A DNA stretch of 64,000 nucleotides from UBA1402 sp964575345 (GTDB taxonomy: Bacteria; Bacteroidota; Bacteroidia; Bacteroidales; UBA1402): positions 10,011 to 74,010 of the forward strand of contig CAZNQD010000004.1 of the NCBI GenBank assembly GCA_964575345.1, read 5' to 3'. Each line of letters begins with the position of its first letter. Positions within the stretch are counted from its first letter, which is position 1. The notes under the pieces are model-generated. The model was given only the letters and a program-made list of their open reading frames with translations, was not told the DNA's origin and did no database searches. Of this stretch, positions 59,722 to 64,000 are shown one piece after another. The position numbers and the translations under genes were made by a program.

Positions 59722-60087
59722 TTATTTTTCTTCCAATGCGATATTTACGTAAATAGTTTCGCTCAGTACGTTCAAAACAGTTTCCTTGTTGTTATAGTGT
59801 CCGTTTTGAATGGAGTCGGTGTCCTGAAAATGCAGTATTATTTCCTCCGTTTTTACTGTATAAAACGAAAACTTACCTTCCTCGTCGGTCCATTCACTTT
59901 GACCAATGCCGGCCACCGAAACTAAAATCCCCGGAATGGGCAATCCTGACGTAGCGGATTTAACCTGCCCTTCGACGAATAAATCAATTCCGAAGTCGCG
60001 GGGAGTTCCATAGCAAGCTTGAAAAGCAAAGAGTACCGAAGTCAGGCTTATACCTCCGATGATTTTCCTAATCCAGTTATTTTTCAT
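59722..60087 (-). CDS. Radical SAM-associated small lipoprotein
   Basis: A 121-residue lipoprotein. The signal ends in LLFAFQAC-type sequence (FAFQAC, Cys ~25) directly followed by YGTP, a motif I associate with the lipoprotein partner of the rSAM/lipoprotein system. The mature part is a carboxypeptidase-regulatory-like beta domain (VEGQVKSATSGLPIPGILVS, then WTDEEGKFSFYTV). It is immediately followed by its presumed modifying enzyme. Candidate modified residues cannot be named; the only Cys is the lipidated one, so thioether crosslinks inside the mature chain are unlikely. Confidence 0.82.
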   Translation of the reverse strand: MKNNWIRKIIGGISLTSVLFAFQACYGTPRDFGIDLFVEGQVKSATSGLPIPGILVSVAGIGQSEWTDEEGKFSFYTVKTEEIILHFQDTDSIQNGHYNNKETVLNVLSETIYVNIALEEK

Positions 60088-60165
60088 ATGCAGACTTATT
60101 TCAGTGTTTTCAACTTCTTACCTTTTCTTGCCCGGATTGTTGAATCTCTCAAAAAATGGAATGCA

Positions 60166-60173
60166 CAAAGGTA
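60166..60173 (-). promoter_or_regulatory. Putative -7 box of the lipoprotein-rSAM-hemerythrin operon
   Basis: Minus-strand TACCTTTG matches TAnnTTTG; the leader to the ATG at 60087 would be about 70 bases. No -33 TTTG was found. Confidence 0.45.
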
Positions 60174-60296
60174 TATTAAATCGACGAAATACGGACGAAG
60201 ATGATAAATTTAACCGAAACAACAGCTTCTGTTCTAATGGCAGACTGCTCAAAACAAGTAAAAAATGATTTCAGACCACGAATAAACCTTTTTTAT

Positions 60297-60304
60297 TACT
60301 TTTG
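60297..60304 (+). promoter_or_regulatory. Putative -7 box of the first substrate-binding protein gene
   Basis: TACTTTTG matches TAnnTTTG, 32 bases before the ATG at 60336. It rules out the longer in-frame reading from 60201. Confidence 0.45.
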
Positions 60305-60335
60305 CTCTTCAATCAGGAAGATAATATCCTACAAA

Positions 60336-61334
60336 ATGAAAAGCATTGCCAAAGTGCTGGTTGCACTGGTGCTGGTTTCGGGAATCCTGTTGTTGCTGGA
60401 TCTGGAAAACCGGGAAAAAGTGCAAAGAGAGGAATTGAGAATCGCGGTTTTCAAAATGATTGCGCGGCCCATGCTCGAGGACGCCGAAAGAGGAATTATT
60501 GAGGCTTTGTCCGAAAGGGGCTACCTGGATAGGGAAAATTGTGTAATCCGGTATTATTGTGCCGACGGAGACATGGCAACAGCCAACGCCATTGCGCAAA
60601 ACATTGTCAGCAGTCGCTTTGACATGGTCATTACCATAAGCACTCCCTCGCTGCAGGTCATGGCCAATGCCAACAAAAAGGGCGAAGTCCTGCACATCTT
60701 TTGCACAGTTACCGACCCCTATGGTGCAGGAGTCGGTATCACCGGGCCGGAACCCGGCCAGCATCCCCCGCACCTGACAGGCATCGGTACTTTTCAGCCG
60801 GTAGAAGAAAGCTTTGAGCTGGCCAAACAGATGAACCCCAATCTGAAAAAAGTGGGAAGCGTTTGGTGCACCAGCGAAACTTGTTCGGAGGCCTGTGTCA
60901 GATTGGCCCGAAAGAAATGTGCGGAACTGGGTATTGAGCTCTATGAAATGGGGGTTGAAAACACGACACAGATTCTTGAAGCAGCGATGTCTCTTACCGC
61001 CCGCGGCGTAGAAGCCTTGTGGGTGGGAGGCGACAATGTGGTAGAAGCCGCCATTGACCAGCTGATCAAAGCCGCCGAAAAAGCAAGTATACCCTTATTT
61101 ATCAACAATACGAACAGCGTGTACGGCAATACCCTGTTCGGCCTGGGTGCAAAATACACCGAAGTGGGCTACCTTGCCGGACAAATGGCCGCCGATGTGC
61201 TCGAGGGCAAAGCCTGTTCCGAAATAGGTGTCAGCAATATGGTCCCCTTAAATCTGGTGACCAACCCCGCTGCACTCAACAACTTGAAGGACAAATGGCA
61301 GCTCCCCCCCGCCTCCCTATTAATCAGCGATTAA
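60336..61334 (+). CDS. ABC substrate-binding protein family (TrpX-like, PF04392 type), membrane-anchored
   Basis: A 332-residue protein with an N-terminal membrane anchor or uncleaved signal (IAKVLVALVLVSGILLLLDL) and a two-lobed binding fold: RIAVFKMIARPMLEDAERGI, DMVITISTPSLQVMANAN, LTGIGTFQPVEESFELAKQM, and a C-terminal LFGLGAKYTEVGYLAGQMAADVL, spread over ordinary variation. Relatives bind amino acids or other small molecules for ABC import. No permease or ATPase gene is within the window on either side. It overlaps the convergent paralogue at 61320 by 15 bases, a near-perfect palindrome that encodes both C-termini. Confidence 0.85.
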   Translation: MKSIAKVLVALVLVSGILLLLDLENREKVQREELRIAVFKMIARPMLEDAERGIIEALSERGYLDRENCVIRYYCADGDMATANAIAQNIVSSRFDMVITISTPSLQVMANANKKGEVLHIFCTVTDPYGAGVGITGPEPGQHPPHLTGIGTFQPVEESFELAKQMNPNLKKVGSVWCTSETCSEACVRLARKKCAELGIELYEMGVENTTQILEAAMSLTARGVEALWVGGDNVVEAAIDQLIKAAEKASIPLFINNTNSVYGNTLFGLGAKYTEVGYLAGQMAADVLEGKACSEIGVSNMVPLNLVTNPAALNNLKDKWQLPPASLLISD

Positions 61335-62270
61335 CCTTGCTTTTGCTTTAATGGCAGGGGGCACGAACAGCATCTGATCCATACAGGCCTTTTCATTAAT
61401 CACAAAGTCAGTACCCTCTATGGCTTCTATTCTTTTTGCAGGAGTTCTTCCGCGCAGTATTTCTACCGCCTTCAGGCCGCTCAGGTAACCCCATTGCCGG
61501 TAGTTGACTCCCATCCCTACGGCCGCTCCTTTTTCGGCCTGCAGCGGATCGCTTACAAACAGTGGCACATTTGCTTCGCCCGCTAATTTTGACAAAGCAT
61601 TCAAACCGCTGTACACGGTATTGTCGGCAGTCACTATCAAGGCATCAATCTTTTGTGCGAGCAGATTTTGCCCCACCATTACAATCTCGTTTACGCTGGT
61701 AAGGGCCGATTTTACCACCTCAATGCCCCTGCTTTCGAATTCTTTACTAAACTTGTCTGCCGAATACGAGGCATTGGGTTCCGCATTGTTGTAGGGAATG
61801 CCAATTCGTTTTGTCCGGGGCAGGATTTCAAGAAGCATATCGGCAAAATCTTCACTGTTGAGGGGATCATAAACACCGTAAAGATTGTCGGGAGTGGTTA
61901 TAAGCCCCATTTGCTCAGGGCTGAATGCCACGGTAAACACAAGCGGTATGTCGCTGACCAGCTGCGCTGCCGCTACCATGCAGGGGGTACTGTTGGTGAT
62001 GATCAGGTCTACTCCCCGTGCTTGCAACGATTGTAAAATGGTGATAATCATCGACAGGTCACTCTGGGCGTTGTTGTCGATCAGTTTAATGCTTTCTCCG
62101 ACTACAAAACCCGAATCGGCCAAAGCCTCAAACACACCCGCCTTGGCCTCGTTAAGTACCACATCTTCATTTATTTGCACATACCCGACAGTGATTTTTC
62201 CGGTGCCTTTGTTACAGGCAGTCACAAAAAACAACAGAAGAAGCAAAACGATAAAATTCTTGTTTTTCAT
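61320..62270 (-). CDS. ABC substrate-binding protein family (TrpX-like, PF04392 type), lipoprotein
   Basis: A 316-residue lipoprotein (signal to FFVTAC, Cys ~18) with the same fold and order of motifs as the convergent gene: KITVGYVQINEDVVLNEAKA, VDLIITNSTPCMVAAAQLV, KRIGIPYNNAEPNA, IDALIVTADNTVYSG, and GMGVNYRQWGYLSGLKAVEI near the end. The two are clearly paralogous but diverged. The ATG at 62270 gives the proper lipoprotein signal. Both end in L-I-x-D using the shared palindrome. No membrane component is nearby, so they may serve a transporter elsewhere or act as sensors. Confidence 0.87.
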   Translation of the reverse strand: MKNKNFIVLLLLLFFVTACNKGTGKITVGYVQINEDVVLNEAKAGVFEALADSGFVVGESIKLIDNNAQSDLSMIITILQSLQARGVDLIITNSTPCMVAAAQLVSDIPLVFTVAFSPEQMGLITTPDNLYGVYDPLNSEDFADMLLEILPRTKRIGIPYNNAEPNASYSADKFSKEFESRGIEVVKSALTSVNEIVMVGQNLLAQKIDALIVTADNTVYSGLNALSKLAGEANVPLFVSDPLQAEKGAAVGMGVNYRQWGYLSGLKAVEILRGRTPAKRIEAIEGTDFVINEKACMDQMLFVPPAIKAKARLIAD

Positions 62271-62372
62271 AGGTATTTTATTTTCATTCCACATTCATTT
62301 TAAACCACAAAAATAGATCATCCCGGTTAGTGCATCAAGTATATTTTCGGTGAAAGGGTAATATTTCATGAA

Positions 62373-62668
62373 TTAGGACATTACTTTGATCTTCAACTCT
62401 TTTGGCATCTTTTCAATGGCATATCGCAAGGCAGTGCGAGGCATAATGGATTTGTTTTTCATTACACATTCAAACACTTCTCGTTGATTCGCTTCACTGG
62501 CAGCTTTTAACATCCAAGCATATCCTTTTTGCACTAAATCATCCTTGTCTGTCAGCAAGATATCCGCTATTTCCAGAATTTCGTCGAGAAATGTTGACTT
62601 GTGGCCTGAGTTTTCTCGTCAATACTGTGTTTTAATTCCGTTCGAATTTTTTCTATTATGTTTTCCAT
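62373..62668 (-). pseudogene. Broken DNA alkylation repair (AlkD-like) gene
   Basis: Read on the minus strand, an ATG at 62668 begins MENIIEKIRTELKHSIDEKT, which looks like the N-terminus of the Bacteroidota AlkD-like family, and stops soon after. In another frame the C-terminus follows (EILEIADILLTDKDDLVQKG, then YAWMLKAASE and PRTALRYAIEKMP), ending at 62373. The middle ~130 residues that carry most HEAT-like repeats are absent, and the two parts are out of frame. This indicates an internal deletion with frameshift, so no active glycosylase can be made. Confidence 0.75.
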
Positions 62669-62807
62669 TTTGATAATTTTGAGCAACTACACTATTGGAA
62701 ATAAATCCCATCAGTATCAGTTCTTATATTTTCTTCATGATTTTCTTATCTTTGGAATCAATAGTATTTATTAAACATTGCCAAAACTACAAAATCCATT
62801 CCAGTCA

Positions 62808-62955
62808 TCACCCCTTTTTTTTGTAAATATCAGGCTTCGATTTCAACAAAGCTTCCAGGCTTAATTTCAAAATCATGTTTAATCCGTCTTCTTTTTTGTA
62901 GAATTTCTCACAATATTTTACTAACTTGCGGCCGTGTATAGTGTAGAATCTTTAA
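62808..62955 (-). pseudogene. Possible C-terminal gene remnant
   Basis: An open stretch of about 48 codons on the minus strand (including GRKLVKYCEKFYKKEDGLNM and LKLSLEALLKSKPDIYKKKG) ends in a stop at 62808 and is preceded by an in-frame stop with no suitable start codon. Its composition is protein-like (amphipathic, Lys/Leu-rich), so it may be the tail of a lost gene. I cannot assign a family; chance is possible. Confidence 0.3.
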
Positions 62956-63001
62956 AAATGCGCTTTACACACTTTTTGGGATACTACCTTAATAAAACCT
63001 G

Positions 63002-63178
63002 ATGAATTACAAAACACTAATACCAGTAGTGCTGAATGATTTCCTGTTAGTGGTTATTGCCTCTTGTGGACAACGGAAATTGTGCGAGGGCATTCCTCCT
63101 TTCGGGTGGGTAAAAGAGTGCGGGCTGTGCATGGCAACTATCTTTTTATTTAAGAATACGACTATTAATTATGTTTAA
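63002..63178 (+). CDS. Small reading frame, 58 residues, doubtful
   Basis: Starts MNYKTLIPVVLNDFLLVVIA and is followed by SCGQRKLCEG. The IASC looks like a lipobox, but Asn-Asp inside the hydrophobic stretch is atypical, and the rest (four more Cys/Trp-type residues, then TIFLFKNTTINYV) matches nothing I know. It ends 4 bases before the next gene. It could be a short lipoprotein, a degraded N-terminus, or noise. Confidence 0.22.
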   Translation: MNYKTLIPVVLNDFLLVVIASCGQRKLCEGIPPFGWVKECGLCMATIFLFKNTTINYV

Positions 63179-63182
63179 GCCT

Positions 63183-64000
63183 ATGAAACAATTTTACGTG
63201 GTTATCAGCACGTTGCTAATATTGGCATTACCCATGCAAGCCCGTAAGTCGTGGGATGTGAGAGAAAAAGGGATGAGTGCGGCTTCTGTAGAGAAAATCC
63301 TGGCTGATTCCGAAAATTGGCTACAAACCGTCAAAGATGGAGTGGCAGATACACGTGCTACCAACGTAACCGCTTTTACCGGAGAAGTCAAGGCGCAAGG
63401 CGAAATCCTGCCCGAATTCAGTGAACTCTATTTTGCCAATATCCAGGCCAATACTTTTGAAGTCCGTTGGCAAGAAGGCAATGCTTATTTCAGGATGAAT
63501 AAGGACGTTCAGACTTTTACCATAAAAAAATTAGTGGCAGGTCAGACCATCACTATCATTACCAGATCTGCCAACAACACCGACCCTCGCGGCATCGAGT
63601 GTAAATCGGGCCACTGTACGCGTACGGCAGGTGCCGAAAAAATGACAGGAGCAGAAGGCGACAATAGTAATGTCTTTCAGGTAAATGCAGATATCACCGA
63701 CTCTGTGGACGTTGCTTTTGGTCCCAATGTGGGCGGTCTGCTTATCTATAGTGTCATTGTGGACGAAGGCGACGAAGAATTTGATTTCAGCGAATCCAAA
63801 GTGGCTTATTTGTACGATGCATCGACTCAGGACATAGACAGTGATCCCTTCTTTAATTACACCAAAATAGCGGAAGTGGCTTCCGAATCCATCGATATCA
63901 AAGACTTTAGCTCAGTCGACACCGACACCCTGTCTGCTTTGGAAAACTACGATTTGGTGGTGCTTTCTTACGGACTGAAGGCCGATCATCCTTTTGTGGC
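63183..64000 (+). CDS. Secreted protein of unknown function (partial, C-terminus off the window)
   Basis: The frame is open from an ATG at 63183 through the right edge, 272 residues visible. It begins with a signal peptide (MKQFYVVISTLLILALPMQA), then a helical region and a beta-rich domain (NTFEVRWQEGNAYFRMNKDV) with a lone pair of Cys in IECKSGHCTRT. An acidic Asp/Glu-rich segment (VDEGDEEFDFSESKVAYLYD) leads into a fold resembling a Rossmann-like strand (LENYDLVVLSYGLKADHPF). I do not recognise the family. Size and possible sorting domain lie outside the window; large type IX or surface proteins of Bacteroidota often start this way. Confidence 0.75.
   Translation, partial: MKQFYVVISTLLILALPMQARKSWDVREKGMSAASVEKILADSENWLQTVKDGVADTRATNVTAFTGEVKAQGEILPEFSELYFANIQANTFEVRWQEGNAYFRMNKDVQTFTIKKLVAGQTITIITRSANNTDPRGIECKSGHCTRTAGAEKMTGAEGDNSNVFQVNADITDSVDVAFGPNVGGLLIYSVIVDEGDEEFDFSESKVAYLYDASTQDIDSDPFFNYTKIAEVASESIDIKDFSSVDTDTLSALENYDLVVLSYGLKADHPFV

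Larger units (their letters stand above)
62669..63182. other. 514-base stretch with no convincing intact gene
   Basis: AT-rich sequence between the alkylation repair pseudogene and the secreted protein gene. It holds a possible C-terminal gene fragment (minus, 62808-62955) and a 58-codon plus-strand reading frame (63002-63178), both doubtful. No inverted repeats, integrase, RNA gene or attachment-site duplication was seen. The stretch looks like decayed coding sequence. Confidence 0.5.

Noticed and set aside
1..64000. CRISPR arrays, tRNA or rRNA genes, insertion sequences, integrases, toxin-antitoxin pairs
   Set aside because: I looked for spaced direct repeats, conserved RNA motifs, transposase-like proteins and terminal inverted repeats and saw none.

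Overview
The window looks like a chromosomal segment of a member of the Bacteroidota, most likely Bacteroidales. The evidence is: a type IX secretion C-terminal sorting domain, a BtuB/BtuG-type B12 uptake pair behind a cobalamin riboswitch, a DUF349 protein, an MG2/plug-domain surface protein, the nadK-pdxJ-exbB-exbD-tonB block, and repeated promoter-like boxes of the Bacteroidota type (-7 TAnnTTTG, sometimes with a -33 TTTG). I could not place it to genus. I saw no rRNA or tRNA genes, CRISPR arrays, insertion sequences or prophage genes. G+C content is moderate by eye.

Layout. 1-5 kb: a TPR protein cut by the left edge, def and ruvX on the minus strand; a small heat shock protein and a TPR protein meeting at a shared terminator; a YidE-like transporter. 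5.3-12.3 kb: mutS2 and ygiQ on plus, then rfbABC (dTDP-sugar synthesis, no rfbD) on minus. 12.5-19 kb: mscL, a queuosine-precursor transporter, a MurU-like nucleotidyltransferase with a Gln-rich insertion, a large type IX secreted protein and an AmgK-like sugar kinase. 18.8-22.3 kb: cobalamin riboswitch, btuB, btuG. 22.3-26.9 kb: a three-gene operon of a Rid/chorismatase-like protein, a multi-pass DUF6057-like protein and a TolB-like lipoprotein with a CxxCH motif. 27-28.5 kb: a group II PLP decarboxylase.

28.6-37.5 kb: an eight-gene minus-strand operon with a split transketolase, an FGGY kinase, a FucI/AraA-like isomerase and a complete ribose-type ABC importer plus a DUF2291 protein. Import, isomerisation, phosphorylation and two-carbon transfer form a self-contained sugar pathway. 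The substrate is unknown; apulose/apiose or another pentose is possible. A GH3 plus beta-lactamase fusion lies just upstream. 40.7-56.4 kb is mostly housekeeping: a small beta-barrel, nadE, rplS, an MG2/plug protein, nadK, pdxJ, exbB-exbD-tonB, a DJ-1/PfpI protein, corA (with GQN in place of GMN), rsmA, a flippase-like membrane protein, DUF456 and DUF349.

56.5-64 kb is accessory: a GH29 fucosidase; a lipoprotein / radical SAM-SPASM / bacteriohemerythrin operon matching the poorly understood rSAM/lipoprotein system; two convergent paralogous substrate-binding proteins that share a palindromic stop region; a frameshifted, internally deleted DNA alkylation repair pseudogene in a decayed 0.8 kb stretch; and the start of an unrecognised secreted protein cut by the right edge. 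The best candidates for undescribed biology are the rSAM/lipoprotein/hemerythrin operon, the transketolase-ABC sugar operon, and the Rid/DUF6057/TolB-CxxCH trio.
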